Assembly (NCBI GenBank): GCA_005788585.1
Contig: SYBY01000523.1
Location: forward strand, 1 to 30,191
DNA: 30,191 nucleotides
From: Actinomycetota bacterium
GTDB taxonomy: Bacteria; Actinomycetota; Thermoleophilia; Solirubrobacterales; Solirubrobacteraceae
Reading direction: 5' to 3'
Shown here: positions 14,031-22,664 of the stretch, in pieces
Position numbering within the stretch: the stretch's first letter is position 1
Layout of the letters: each line of letters begins with the position of its first letter
Made by a program: the position numbers and the translations under genes
The notes under the pieces: model-generated
Told to the model about the DNA's origin: nothing
What the model saw: only the letters and a program-made list of their open reading frames with translations
Databases searched by the model: none

Positions 14031-15395
14031 TCAGCGCTTCGCCGGGGCCGCCGCCTCCTCGGGGGCGGCGGCCTCGAGGCGCCCTGCGTCGATCGCGGCC
14101 ACGAGCGCCTCGTGGTCGCGCTCGGTCTGGTCGGCGTAGCCGGCGGCCCAGTCGCGCATCGCCTTGTCGAACGCCTCGCCGCCGCCGAGATACCCGGAGA
14201 TCGCGGCGGCGTCGCCGGTCCGCGCGTGGGCACGGGCGAGCACCCAGCCGCACAGCTCGGCGTACAGGGTCAGCTCGGAGAGATTCAGCGCCTCGATCTG
14301 GGCCGACCCCTTCATGTCGCGCAGCTGGCGCACGTAGAACTCACGCCCGGCCGGCCCGCGGATCCAACCGAGGAAGATGTCGCTGACGGCCTGCATCAGC
14401 CGCTGGCCGACCACGACGCGCTTGCCCTGCTGCCGGTACCGCGACCGTCCCGTGTGCGGCTCGAGCACGGAGGTCACGGCCTCCTTGACCTGCAGGATGA
14501 GCGGGTCGTTCTCGTCGCGGCCGAGGTGCAGCACGATGAACGCGCGGGTGCCCACGCTGCCGACACCGACGACCTTGCGCGCGATGTCGACGAACTCGTA
14601 GCGGTCGACCAGCACCCGGCGCTCGTCGGCGAGGGTGTCGCGGTATTCGCGCAGGAGCTTCTTGATCGTCTCGACGTCCTCGAGCATCTCCAGGTGCTCG
14701 ACCAGCGGCGGATCGTCACGGAAGCGCAGCTGGCCATCGACGGTCTCGGTGAGCTTCGCGAACGCGTGGAGGCTGGTGCGCGACCGGGCCTTCGCGATGT
14801 TCTTCTCCGTGCGCTTCGCGATCGATGCCTGCGTCGCCAGCACGGTGTCGACGTCCGCGTGCGCGTACCAGACGTCGAGGTGGCGCATCTGGGCGAACGC
14901 GAGCATCGCCTCCCGGTAGCGCCGGGCCGCGGCGCGCGCGGTCTCGGCGGCCGCGCGCGGCGACTCGCCGTTGTCGCGCGCGGCGACGGCCACGCTCGCC
15001 GCCAGGCGCTTGACGTCGTACTCGAACGGCCCGGGGAGGGTCTCGTCAAAGTCGTTGAGATCGAACACGAGCCGTCGCTCGGGCGACGCGAACAGCCCGA
15101 AGTTCGACAGGTGCGCGTCGCCGCACAGCTGCACCCGCAGGCCGGTGGGCGTGACCGTCGCGATGTCGTTGGCCATGACGGCCGCGGCGCCGCGGAGGAA
15201 CGCGAACGGGGACGCCGCCATCCGCGCGTAGCGGATGGGCAGGAGCTCCGGCACGCGGTCGGCAGCCTGCTGCTCGAGGATCGCGACCGGGTCCGGACGG
15301 TCATCTCCCGGCTGCCAGGCGTGGCTGGAGCGGGGCGATGCCGTGCGAAGGGCGCGGCCGCCCTTGCGCCGCTCCTCGGGGGTGGGCTGGTCCAT
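14031..15395 (-). CDS. DUF2252 family protein (kinase-like fold)
   Basis: This 454-residue protein is of the usual length for DUF2252. Motifs include RYARMAASPFAFLRGAAAVM near 55-74, LCGDAHLSNFGLF (90-102) and LVFDLNDFDET (109-119), followed by GPFEYDVKRLAASVAVAARD. The order GDxHxxN then DFD resembles the catalytic loop and metal-binding Asp of aminoglycoside-phosphotransferase-like kinases, so an ATP-dependent phosphotransferase activity is plausible but not shown for this family. Near the C-terminus, ELCGWVLARAHARTGDAAAI is also conserved. The ATG at 15395 is chosen since upstream residues are low-complexity and overlap the divergent gene at 15430. The two genes share 34 bp of upstream DNA. 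Confidence 0.87.
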   Translation of the reverse strand: MDQPTPEERRKGGRALRTASPRSSHAWQPGDDRPDPVAILEQQAADRVPELLPIRYARMAASPFAFLRGAAAVMANDIATVTPTGLRVQLCGDAHLSNFGLFASPERRLVFDLNDFDETLPGPFEYDVKRLAASVAVAARDNGESPRAAAETARAAARRYREAMLAFAQMRHLDVWYAHADVDTVLATQASIAKRTEKNIAKARSRTSLHAFAKLTETVDGQLRFRDDPPLVEHLEMLEDVETIKKLLREYRDTLADERRVLVDRYEFVDIARKVVGVGSVGTRAFIVLHLGRDENDPLILQVKEAVTSVLEPHTGRSRYRQQGKRVVVGQRLMQAVSDIFLGWIRGPAGREFYVRQLRDMKGSAQIEALNLSELTLYAELCGWVLARAHARTGDAAAISGYLGGGEAFDKAMRDWAAGYADQTERDHEALVAAIDAGRLEAAAPEEAAAPAKR

Positions 15396-15414
15396 GGCTG
15401 CGCAGTCTTCCACG

Positions 15415-15420
15415 TACGAT
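15415..15420 (+). promoter_or_regulatory. -10-like TACGAT upstream of the YihY-like gene
   Basis: TACGAT ends 9 nt before the ATG at 15430, and there is no Shine-Dalgarno sequence. This position fits a leaderless transcript. The rest of this promoter would lie inside the 5' end of the divergent DUF2252 gene. Confidence 0.35.
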
Positions 15421-15429
15421 CGCTGCGCG

Positions 15430-16245
15430 ATGACGATCGAGAACCTCCTGCAGCGGTTCGAGCACACCCTGCCCGGGCGGGTGATCGAGGGCCTGCTCCG
15501 GATCAACATCGTCGAACGGGCCCTGGCGCTGTCGTCGAAGATGTTCGTGGTCATCCTCCCCCTGACGATCCTCACGGGCGCCCTCGTGCGGGGTGAGAGC
15601 TTCGGCGACCAACTCGTCGACCGCTTCGGCCTGACGGGATCGGGAGCCACGGCGGCCAAGACCCTGTTCGAGTCGCCCGACGCCGTGAGGGCCGGGGCCA
15701 GCGTCTTCGGGGTCGGGTTCATCGTGTTCGGCGCGCTGAGCCTGGCGAAGGGCCTGGAACGGGTCTACCTCGACGCGTGGCAGCTTCCGGCCACCGACGG
15801 ATCGATCCTGCGGCGGCTCGGCTGGATCACCAGTGTCGTGGGCTTCCTGGCGATCGCCGACCCCATCCGCGACGCGCTGGATCGCGCGGGGCTGCGTGTC
15901 GCTGAGAGCGTCGTCTCGCTCACCCTGGCGACGTGCCTGTGGCTGTGGACGCCGTACCTGCTGATGGCGCAGCGGCTGCCGTGGCAGCGGCTCGTCCCCA
16001 CCGGGCTGCTGACGGCCCTGGCGACCGCGGCCCTCGGGATCGCGTCGCTCGTGTACATGCCCACGGTCGTCACCACGAACGCGGTCCGCTACGGCCTGAT
16101 CGGCGTCGCGTTCTCGCTCGTGTCCTGGCTGTTCGCGTACTGCTGCGCGGTCATCGGAGCCGTCGTCCTCGGTGCGGTGCTCGCGGGCCGGACACCGTTC
16201 GGGGAAGAGGACGTGGCATCCGCACGGGCCGAGGCGCCGGTATGA
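15430..16245 (+). CDS. YihY/BrkB-like integral membrane protein
   Basis: This 271-residue protein has about six hydrophobic segments (near 35-53, 88-106, 130-146, 160-182, 190-210 and 222-253). It has the general layout of the YihY/BrkB family: an N-terminal amphipathic helix, LSSKMFVVILPLTILTGALV, and SLAKGLERVYLDAWQLP just before the third segment. Family members are polytopic inner-membrane proteins whose role is not settled; RNase BN and virulence names are historical. It ends 49 bp before the acyltransferase gene of the polysaccharide locus and may be read through into it. I chose the ATG at 15430, since the longer frame upstream overlaps the start of the DUF2252 gene. The family assignment is likely, not certain. 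Confidence 0.7.
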   Translation: MTIENLLQRFEHTLPGRVIEGLLRINIVERALALSSKMFVVILPLTILTGALVRGESFGDQLVDRFGLTGSGATAAKTLFESPDAVRAGASVFGVGFIVFGALSLAKGLERVYLDAWQLPATDGSILRRLGWITSVVGFLAIADPIRDALDRAGLRVAESVVSLTLATCLWLWTPYLLMAQRLPWQRLVPTGLLTALATAALGIASLVYMPTVVTTNAVRYGLIGVAFSLVSWLFAYCCAVIGAVVLGAVLAGRTPFGEEDVASARAEAPV

Positions 16246-16294
16246 CGGGACGCGTGCGATACGACCCGCGCCGGGACCCGGCCGGGCTGATGCC

Positions 16295-17248
16295 ATGTTC
16301 AAGCGCGTTCGTCCACAGCCGATTGCCGGGTTGATGGTGCCCGCGATGCTCCTGCTGGACACTGCGCTTGCCGCACCCCTCGAGCTGGGGACGATGTCGG
16401 CCGTCCTCGCCGGACCGCGGCGTGACCTCGTCGCTCGTGCTCGTCTGCGCGCCGCCGGCCTGCACGGCAGCATGCGCTGGCTGTCTCACGCCGAGGACAG
16501 GGAGTGGGTGGCCCGCCGGTTCGCGCTGCCGCTCCAAGACACCAGATGGGCGCGTCGGACGCACCTCGTCGGCCTCCGCCACTATGCGCTGACGCAGCGC
16601 TGCATGGTGGTCGAGGGTTCGGACGCCATCCGAGCCACCGTCGCGATCGCCGGTGACGTCGCCTCCCTGCCGGACCGATACATCCTCGCGTTCGTCCACA
16701 GCCCCGCGATGTGGGTGTGCATGTACGGGCTGGCCAACGCGGGGGTCCCGGTCGCACCGGTGGTCGCGGACTGGTTCTGGGAGGACGGGCTGGCCGAGGT
16801 CCGGACGGCGGCGATCACGCCTCAAGGCGGATCGATCATCGATGCGCGTGAAGGATTCGCGCGGGTCCGCGCGGCGCTGATGGACGGCGCGGCCCCGGCT
16901 CTCGCCGTCGACGTCCCCGGGTCGACGCCCGCGCGCTTCCTGGCCAAGGAGGCTCGGATCCGCAGCGGCATCGCGAGGCTCGCCCAGGCGACCGAGACCC
17001 CGATCGTTCCCGTTCGCGGCGCCTTCGCCCGCGGTCGCCCGGTGGCGGTCGTCGGTGCACCCATCGCTCCGCAGGACGACGTGGCCGCGCTCCTGACGAC
17101 CGTGCTGGCCGCCGTGGAGGCGCCGCTGCTCAACCATCCCGAGCGCTGGATGCCCTACACGGCGGAGCTGTGGCCCGACCGTGCCGGCCCGTACCGGGCT
17201 GCGTACGCGGAGGACCAACCTGTGCCCGAAGTAGGATCAGCGGCATGA
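16295..17248 (+). CDS. LpxL/HtrB-like acyltransferase-related protein
   Basis: This 317-residue protein resembles the bacterial lipid A / PIM acyltransferase superfamily. Recognisable parts are RHYALTQRCMVVEGSD (95-110), DRYILAFVHSPAMWVCMYGL (127-146), and especially STPARFLAKEARIRSGIARL with AQATETPIVPVRGAF, which corresponds to the family's 'vrFLGrpar.p.G.a.LA..tgapvvPv' block. The catalytic motif H-x4-[D/E] would lie at His135, but the sequence is HSPAMW, with Trp140 in place of the acid. It may be inactive or use another residue. Its stop codon overlaps the start of the Wzz/BY-kinase gene (ATGA), which suggests a role in acylating a lipid-linked saccharide or surface glycolipid. The ATG at 16295 lacks a clear ribosome site. 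Confidence 0.62.
   Translation: MFKRVRPQPIAGLMVPAMLLLDTALAAPLELGTMSAVLAGPRRDLVARARLRAAGLHGSMRWLSHAEDREWVARRFALPLQDTRWARRTHLVGLRHYALTQRCMVVEGSDAIRATVAIAGDVASLPDRYILAFVHSPAMWVCMYGLANAGVPVAPVVADWFWEDGLAEVRTAAITPQGGSIIDAREGFARVRAALMDGAAPALAVDVPGSTPARFLAKEARIRSGIARLAQATETPIVPVRGAFARGRPVAVVGAPIAPQDDVAALLTTVLAAVEAPLLNHPERWMPYTAELWPDRAGPYRAAYAEDQPVPEVGSAA
17232..17237 (+). promoter_or_regulatory. -10-like TAGGAT upstream of the BY-kinase gene
   Basis: TAGGAT lies inside the 3' end of the acyltransferase gene and ends 7 nt before the ATG at 17245. It could give an internal leaderless transcript. The same bases include an AGGA that might serve as a ribosome site for the coupled gene, so the two readings compete. 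Confidence 0.3.
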
Positions 17249-18774
17249 GTTCGCCCCGGCGTGCTGGCGGTTCCGGTGAGGGCGACGCGCTCGTCTACGC
17301 GTTTCGCGTCGTCCGCGAGCGTGTCCGGCTCATCGTGGGTGTGACGATCGCGTGCGGGATCCTCGCGTTCCTGTACTCGTCGACCCGAGCCGAGACGTTC
17401 GAATCGACGGCGCAGGTCGTGTTCGGCCAGAGCCAGCTCGAGGACCAGGTCCTGCAGAGCAACTCACAGTCGGCGACGCCCGAACGCGACGCCGCCACGC
17501 GGGTGCTCGTCGCGACGAGCCGGGAGGTGGCCGCCCGGGTGCAGCGGCGCCTGAAGACCGACATTCCGCCGGAGACGCTGACGGCGTCCATGGTCGTCGA
17601 GGCCGAACCCAACGCCGACATCCTGAACTTCACCGCGTCGGCCGACGATGCGCAGGTCGCGGCGGACCTCGCAAACGGATTCGCCCTCGAGTACATCGCG
17701 TTCGAGCGTGCCTCTCTGCTCACGCAGATCAAGCGGGCGCAGGCCGACTACAACGAGCGGCTCTCCAACCTCACGCCCGGCAGCCCCGCCTACGAGTCGG
17801 TGCGGGCCCAGCTGGAACGACTCACGACGCTCGAGGACCTCGGGGCGACCGACTCGAAGGTGATCAGCCAGGCGACGCCGTCCGCGACGCCGTCCTCGCC
17901 CCAGCCCCGCCGTGATGCGCTGCTCGGACTGATTCTCGGGGCGCTGCTGGGACTGACGATCTCGTTCCTGATGGACCTGCTCGACCGGCGCGTGAAGTCG
18001 CTGGACGACTTTGAGCGCATGTACGGGCTGCGTGCCCTGGCGTCCACGCCGCGGACGTCGTTCGTCATCCCGGCCGACGAGCTGTCGTCACCGGTCTTCG
18101 AGCCGTATCGCATCCTGCGCACCGCGATCAGCTTCGCCGAGGCGCGGCGCGAGACGAAGGTCCTGCTGGTCACGAGCGCGGTGTCGGGGGAGGGCAAGAC
18201 CTCCGTCGCGCTGAACCTCGTGCGGGCGTTCGCGCAGTCCGGCCAGCCCGCCATCCTCGTCGAGGCCGACCTGCGCCGGCCGTCGCTGCGCAACCGGATG
18301 GTCATCGACGACCGCGAGGGCGGCCTCACCACCGCGCTGACCGGCCGGCACCGCGCCCGCGACCTGCTGCGCGACCTGCCTGGGGAACGCGGCAGCGGCG
18401 CCCTGCTGCTTCCCGCCGGCCCGCTCGCACCCAACGCGCCGCAGCTGCTGTCCAGCGCGCGCATGACGGAGGTGCTCGCCGAGCTGACCACGGGCCCCGA
18501 GGTCATCGTCATCGACGCGGCGCCGCTGCTGCCCGTGGCCGACACCCAGGTCCTGCTCGACAACCCGCAGATCAACGCGACCATCATCGTCGGGCGGGCG
18601 TACGAGACCAAGCGCGAGGACATCCGCCGCTGCCGCTCGATTCTCGACACCCACGAGTGTGAACCGCTGGGGATCGTCGTCACCGGGCTGGACCCGATCG
18701 AGCGGTACGAGTACTACCGGCCCGAGACACCTTCGCGCCCCGCGTCACCGACGCCCGTCGAAGCCGCGCGGTAG
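17245..18774 (+). CDS. Wzz-type chain-length regulator fused to BY-kinase (polysaccharide co-polymerase)
   Basis: This 509-residue protein has two membrane segments: 28-45 (LIVGVTIACGILAFLYSS) and 224-244 (ALLGLILGALLGLTISFLMD). They bracket an extracytoplasmic Wzz-like loop. A cytosolic BY-kinase follows with Walker A SAVSGEGKTS (311-320), Walker A' AILVEADLRRPS (336-347) and Walker B VIVIDAAPLLPVADT (420-434). The tyrosine cluster is short, RYEYYRP (487-493), where family members often have a longer tail. Such proteins control polymer length with Wzy and are switched by autophosphorylation. The loop lacks the long coiled coil of Gram-negative Wzc and no outer-membrane partner is near, as expected in a monoderm. 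It is joined to the acyltransferase gene by ATGA, and the Wzy gene starts 4 bp after its stop. Confidence 0.9.
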   Translation: MSSPRRAGGSGEGDALVYAFRVVRERVRLIVGVTIACGILAFLYSSTRAETFESTAQVVFGQSQLEDQVLQSNSQSATPERDAATRVLVATSREVAARVQRRLKTDIPPETLTASMVVEAEPNADILNFTASADDAQVAADLANGFALEYIAFERASLLTQIKRAQADYNERLSNLTPGSPAYESVRAQLERLTTLEDLGATDSKVISQATPSATPSSPQPRRDALLGLILGALLGLTISFLMDLLDRRVKSLDDFERMYGLRALASTPRTSFVIPADELSSPVFEPYRILRTAISFAEARRETKVLLVTSAVSGEGKTSVALNLVRAFAQSGQPAILVEADLRRPSLRNRMVIDDREGGLTTALTGRHRARDLLRDLPGERGSGALLLPAGPLAPNAPQLLSSARMTEVLAELTTGPEVIVIDAAPLLPVADTQVLLDNPQINATIIVGRAYETKREDIRRCRSILDTHECEPLGIVVTGLDPIERYEYYRPETPSRPASPTPVEAAR

Positions 18775-18777
18775 CGC

Positions 18778-20268
18778 ATGGGGACGACCCGGCTGCCGAG
18801 CATCCGGATGCCCCGGCCGCTGGCCGGGGCCGACCCCGAGTTCGGGTCCGTCCTCGGGCTCCTGGCCTGCGGCGGGCTGCTGCTGACCCTCGGCGCGGTC
18901 CTGGTCGTCGGGGTCGTGGGACTCGCGGTTCCGCTCGTGGTCGTCGGCCTGCTGGCATGCCTGCGGTGGCCGGCGCTTCCGGTGGGCCTGGTGGTCGGGC
19001 TGACCCTGGCCGTCGACCAGTACTGGGGCGAGACGTACGCGGCGGGATATCCCCTGTGGCGCGGAGCCGTGGGCGGGTTCTCGCCCTGGGAGCTGCTGCT
19101 GTACCTCGCTCTGGCGTCCGTGGTCCTGGACTGCGTGCGCCGCCGTCGGCTCCCGCCCATGCCCGGGCTCATCGCCGCTCCGCTGCTGCTCATGGCTGTC
19201 GCGTTCGCCGTCGGCTCGTTCGTCGGCTACAGCGGCGGCGCCGGGTTGAAGACCCAGATCGACGGGCTGCGCAACGTGCTTCCGGTCGTCATCATCGCGC
19301 CGCTCGTCGCCGCCGTGCTGCCGCCTGAGCGCGTGCGCCCGGTCCTCGGTGCGACCGCTGTGCTGATCGGTGCGAAGGCGCTGTTGGGCCTGGGGCTCAC
19401 GATGCAGCGCGGCGGTCCGAGCCTCGAGAACCTCGTGTTCTACGAGATCACCATGAACTGGGTCTTCATGGCGTTCGTGCTGTGCGTCATCGCCTGCCGC
19501 GTCTGCGGGGTGTCCGTCCCGTGGTGGGTCTGGCTCGCGGCCGGGCTCGCGCTCCTGATGTTCGTCATCGGGCTGAAACGGGCGCTGTGGATCGGGTCCG
19601 TCGCCGGCATCGGGCTCATCCTTGTGCTCGGGCTCGGGCGCGTGGGCAGGCGGCTGTTGGTCCCGGCGGTGGTGGTCACCGCGGCACTCGGCTGGCTGCT
19701 GCTGTCCGTCGGCGTCACGGCCGAGCTGAACGGTCCGGTCGCCGAGCGGGTGTCGTCGCTGAACCCGCAGAAGGTCGCCACGAACACCCAGGACCGGTAC
19801 CGCCTCGACGAGCGGGCGAATGTCTGGATCGGCATTCGCGAGCAGCCGTTGCTCGGGCTCGGCCAGGGGGTGCCATGGCGGGCGGTCGAGCCGCTCGGCA
19901 TCGAGCACGAGTCCGCGCGTGACTACGTCCACTTCGCGCTCCTGTGGTTCTGGATGAAGTACACGCTGCTCGGCGCGCTCGCCTACGTCGCGATCCTCGC
20001 GGGAGTGGTGATCGTCGGGATCCGCGTGCGCCGCGGGCATCCAGATCCGCTCATGCGCGCGGTCGGGCTCGGCGTGGCGGCGTCGTTCGTGGCGCTCGCC
20101 ATCGCGGAGCTCACGGTGACCTGGACCGGCGCCAATCCCGCCTTCACCGTCACGGTCGGCGCGGCGATCGGCGTCCTGGCGGTCCTCGACGTTCAGCGGC
20201 GGGCGCTCAGTCGTCCAGCCGGGGCGGCGGCTGACGCCGCGCGAGGGCCCGCAGCTCGGCCAGGTTGA
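18778..20268 (+). CDS. Wzy / O-antigen-ligase-like polysaccharide polymerase
   Basis: This 496-residue protein has about twelve hydrophobic segments and one large outside loop (about 312-385) holding RYRLDERANVWIGIREQPLL and GLGQGVPW (360-367). It is followed by DYVHFALLWFWMKYTLLGAL. The loop with 'R...W..gi.....pllGlG.G' and the following 'H...l....e.GllG' are the usual marks of the O-antigen ligase / Wzy family (Wzy_C). It probably polymerises repeat units on the outer face of the membrane, with length set by the BY-kinase fusion just upstream. The start at 18778 is 4 bp after the preceding stop and has no good ribosome site, so it depends on coupling. Its last 62 bp overlap the 3' end of the minus-strand flippase gene; the shared part encodes a low-complexity tail (SRPAGAAADAARGPAARPG). 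Confidence 0.87.
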   Translation: MGTTRLPSIRMPRPLAGADPEFGSVLGLLACGGLLLTLGAVLVVGVVGLAVPLVVVGLLACLRWPALPVGLVVGLTLAVDQYWGETYAAGYPLWRGAVGGFSPWELLLYLALASVVLDCVRRRRLPPMPGLIAAPLLLMAVAFAVGSFVGYSGGAGLKTQIDGLRNVLPVVIIAPLVAAVLPPERVRPVLGATAVLIGAKALLGLGLTMQRGGPSLENLVFYEITMNWVFMAFVLCVIACRVCGVSVPWWVWLAAGLALLMFVIGLKRALWIGSVAGIGLILVLGLGRVGRRLLVPAVVVTAALGWLLLSVGVTAELNGPVAERVSSLNPQKVATNTQDRYRLDERANVWIGIREQPLLGLGQGVPWRAVEPLGIEHESARDYVHFALLWFWMKYTLLGALAYVAILAGVVIVGIRVRRGHPDPLMRAVGLGVAASFVALAIAELTVTWTGANPAFTVTVGAAIGVLAVLDVQRRALSRPAGAAADAARGPAARPG

Positions 20269-21664
20269 TCGCGCCGAGCACGACGAGCAGGGCCGAATAG
20301 CAGACCGCCGTGACCGCGACGAGCACCACCAGTGGCGCGCCGGCCGCGTCGAGTCCCCACAGGACCAGCCCCGTGATGACGGCGGAGATCGCGATGCGGA
20401 TGAGCCGCGGCGTCACGATGCTGAACCGCAGCCGGGATGAGACCAGCCGGTAGGTCAGGAGGGTCACCACCGCCTCGACGATGAGGACCGCCCACGCCGC
20501 CCCCTCGAAGCCCATCCGGATGATGAGCAGCGGGTTCAGGATGAGCGCGAGGGTGACGGACGTCAGGGCGATGAAGATGAGCTTGCCCTGGAGACCCAGG
20601 ACGATGACCATGTTGTCGAGCGGGTACGTCACGGCGACGAGCACGAACGCCGCCAGGAGGATCGGCAGCGCGGGTGCGGCGGCAGCGAACTCCGCGCCGA
20701 ACAGGAACTCCAGCAGCGGACCTCCCGCCACGATCGCCAGCGGGATTCCCGGCAGCGACACCATGACGAGGTAGTCGATCGCCGTCTCCAGTACGCGGCG
20801 GACCCGTGCGGGGTCGGCCTGCTGCACGGTCGACATGATGGGCAGCAGCGTCGTCATGACCGCCATCGGGATGAAGTGGGCCTGCTCGAAGAGCCGCGAC
20901 GCCGCGCCGTAGAGCCCGGCCTGCACGTCGCCCTGCAGCTCGAACACGAAGATCTGGGGGGCGCGCGATCCGACGGACATGAGGATGCCCGCACCGCCCA
21001 GCGCGAGGCCGGCCTTGATGATCGGCCGCCAGAGATCCGGGGCCGGCCGCAGCGGCTGGCGCATCTGCCGGATCGAGAGGACGGCCTGCAGCCCGGCGCT
21101 CACGAGTGACACGGCCAGGAAGGCCGCGGCGTAGGCGACGATCCCGGCGTCCCGTGCCGCGAGCGCCAGCACGGCGGCGAGCCAGCCGAGCGAGTTCACG
21201 GTCAGCACGATCATCGTGACGTCGTTGCGGACGCGCAGCTGGTTGAAGACCCGCAGCACGCTCGGGACGCTGCCGAGCAGCGTGGCCGACAACAGCACGC
21301 CGGCGAGTTCCATCTCGCCGGAGTCGGCGATGATGAGGCACGCGATCGCGGAGATGACGGCCGCGGGGAGGGACAGCAGGAGCCGGAGCACCGCGAGCGC
21401 ACCCACCCAGTCGCCCTCGCGCTTGCTGTCCCTGGCGGCCCGGGAGACGACCGCCGGCTCGAGGCCCAGTTCACTGAAGACGACCGCGAGCTGGATGATC
21501 GCGAACAGCGTCGTCCACTGGCCGTAGCGGGCGTCACCCAGGCTGCGGACGAGCAGGACGGTGACGACGATGCCGAGGATCAGGTTGCCGCCGCGAGCGA
21601 TGACCTGCACGAGGATGTCGGCGGCGGCGCGGCGGCCGCCCACCTCCGGTGTCCGGTCAGGCAT
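20207..21664 (-). CDS. Wzx-like polysaccharide flippase (MATE/oligosaccharide flippase superfamily)
   Basis: This 485-residue membrane protein has 12-14 predicted helices and begins GRRAAADILVQVIARGGNLI, then LGIVVTVLLVRSLGDARYGQWTTLFAI. That is the typical N-terminus of polysaccharide-transport (Wzx/RfbX) proteins, with the 'R.lG...yG.w' motif after the first helix. Other family-like parts are GLYGAASRLFEQAHFIPMAV and PAIPILLAAF-like repeats near 330. It should move lipid-linked repeat units across the membrane. It is the last gene of the minus-strand half: its ATG at 21664 lies inside the end of the DUF2334 gene (8-bp overlap), so it is translationally coupled. Its 3' end overlaps the polymerase gene on the other strand. 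Flippase and polymerase thus sit at the meeting point of two converging operons. Confidence 0.87.
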   Translation of the reverse strand: MPDRTPEVGGRRAAADILVQVIARGGNLILGIVVTVLLVRSLGDARYGQWTTLFAIIQLAVVFSELGLEPAVVSRAARDSKREGDWVGALAVLRLLLSLPAAVISAIACLIIADSGEMELAGVLLSATLLGSVPSVLRVFNQLRVRNDVTMIVLTVNSLGWLAAVLALAARDAGIVAYAAAFLAVSLVSAGLQAVLSIRQMRQPLRPAPDLWRPIIKAGLALGGAGILMSVGSRAPQIFVFELQGDVQAGLYGAASRLFEQAHFIPMAVMTTLLPIMSTVQQADPARVRRVLETAIDYLVMVSLPGIPLAIVAGGPLLEFLFGAEFAAAAPALPILLAAFVLVAVTYPLDNMVIVLGLQGKLIFIALTSVTLALILNPLLIIRMGFEGAAWAVLIVEAVVTLLTYRLVSSRLRFSIVTPRLIRIAISAVITGLVLWGLDAAGAPLVVLVAVTAVCYSALLVVLGAINLAELRALARRQPPPRLDD

Positions 21665-22664
21665 GAGCCACGGCGGCGTCGATGGCGGCCAGGAAATCGA
21701 CCCAGGGCCGGACGAGCGGTGCGAGGACCGCGAGCAGGGCACGCAGCGCGCTGAAGTCGTCGTCGAGCTCCCAGGCCCAGTGCAGGGTGACGCAGGTCCA
21801 GACCGCCGCGGAGGAGGCTCCGAGCGCGCGCGCGGGGTCGAGCAGGTCGGCAGCGGTGCCGTACAGCGGGGCGTAACAGGGCTGGTAGACCGTTCCCCTC
21901 CAGAACAGCGGGGAGCGGCGGTACCCGACACGCTGCACGGACTCCGGGCCGCCCGTGACGACGGCGAACCGCTCGGCGAGGACCGGCCACTGGGCGGCGC
22001 CGAACGTGTTGTACGGCGGGACGAGCACGCGGGGATGGACGCCCTGCTCGGCCAGGAACGCCAGCCCGCGGTCGAGCAGCGCGGCGAGGTCGGCGTCGCT
22101 GCGTCCCTCGAGCTCGGTGTTGTTGGGCATGTGCGTCGTGCGGGTGCGGTGATCGTGGCCGTGCAGCGCGAACGCGACGCCGTCGTCGTCCAACCTGCGC
22201 AGCATGGCGAGTTCGTCGACGTCGAGTGGACGCCCCCCGGTCCGGGTGCAGTCGAGCGGCTGGTGCGCGAGGGCGGGCTGGACGGCGACGAGGTACGGGA
22301 CGCCCGCGTCGCGCATCGTCTCGTGGAAGCGCCAGTAGTGCTCGATGCCGTGGTCGGGCCGGTCGAGCGTGTCGAAGTTCGGGTACTCGTCGACGCGGAC
22401 CAGGACGCGGGGCGCGCCGTCGGCCTCGGGGCCGAGGACCGCGCGCCGTGCCGCATGAAACGCTTCGAGCGAATCGTCGCGGTAGCCCGGCCGGCCCTGC
22501 TCGTAGCGCCTGCGCTGCAGTCGGCGCATGGGCCACGCCGGGACGCGTGGTGCGCGGACGACCTCGCGGACGACCGGATGATCGAGTTCGGCGGGTGTCA
22601 CCCGTCCGTCCGCGAGCGCATCGCCGAACAGCAGCGCGGCGCTCCGTCGCTCATCGGCCGTCAT
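21657..22664 (-). CDS. DUF2334-type polysaccharide deacetylase-like protein
   Basis: This 335-residue cytosolic protein has a NodB-like barrel pattern: strand LVRVDEYPN with Asp92-Glu93, the motif ALHGHDHRT with His168, His170 and His172, and VPPYNTFGAAQW further on. DUF2334 proteins are deacetylase relatives, and the order D...H-x-H plus PPYN fits metal-dependent N- or O-deacetylation of a sugar. There is no signal peptide, so it would act on cytosolic precursors such as the lipid-linked repeat unit. The start at 22664 is fixed by an ATGA overlap with the upstream glycosyltransferase. Activity is inferred from motifs and context. Confidence 0.8.
   Translation of the reverse strand: MTADERRSAALLFGDALADGRVTPAELDHPVVREVVRAPRVPAWPMRRLQRRRYEQGRPGYRDDSLEAFHAARRAVLGPEADGAPRVLVRVDEYPNFDTLDRPDHGIEHYWRFHETMRDAGVPYLVAVQPALAHQPLDCTRTGGRPLDVDELAMLRRLDDDGVAFALHGHDHRTRTTHMPNNTELEGRSDADLAALLDRGLAFLAEQGVHPRVLVPPYNTFGAAQWPVLAERFAVVTGGPESVQRVGYRRSPLFWRGTVYQPCYAPLYGTAADLLDPARALGASSAAVWTCVTLHWAWELDDDFSALRALLAVLAPLVRPWVDFLAAIDAAVAHA

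Noticed and set aside
14022..14035. Small inverted repeat GCTGA-CCGC-TCAGC between convergent genes
   Set aside because: Five-base arms made mainly of the two stop codons; too weak to call a terminator.
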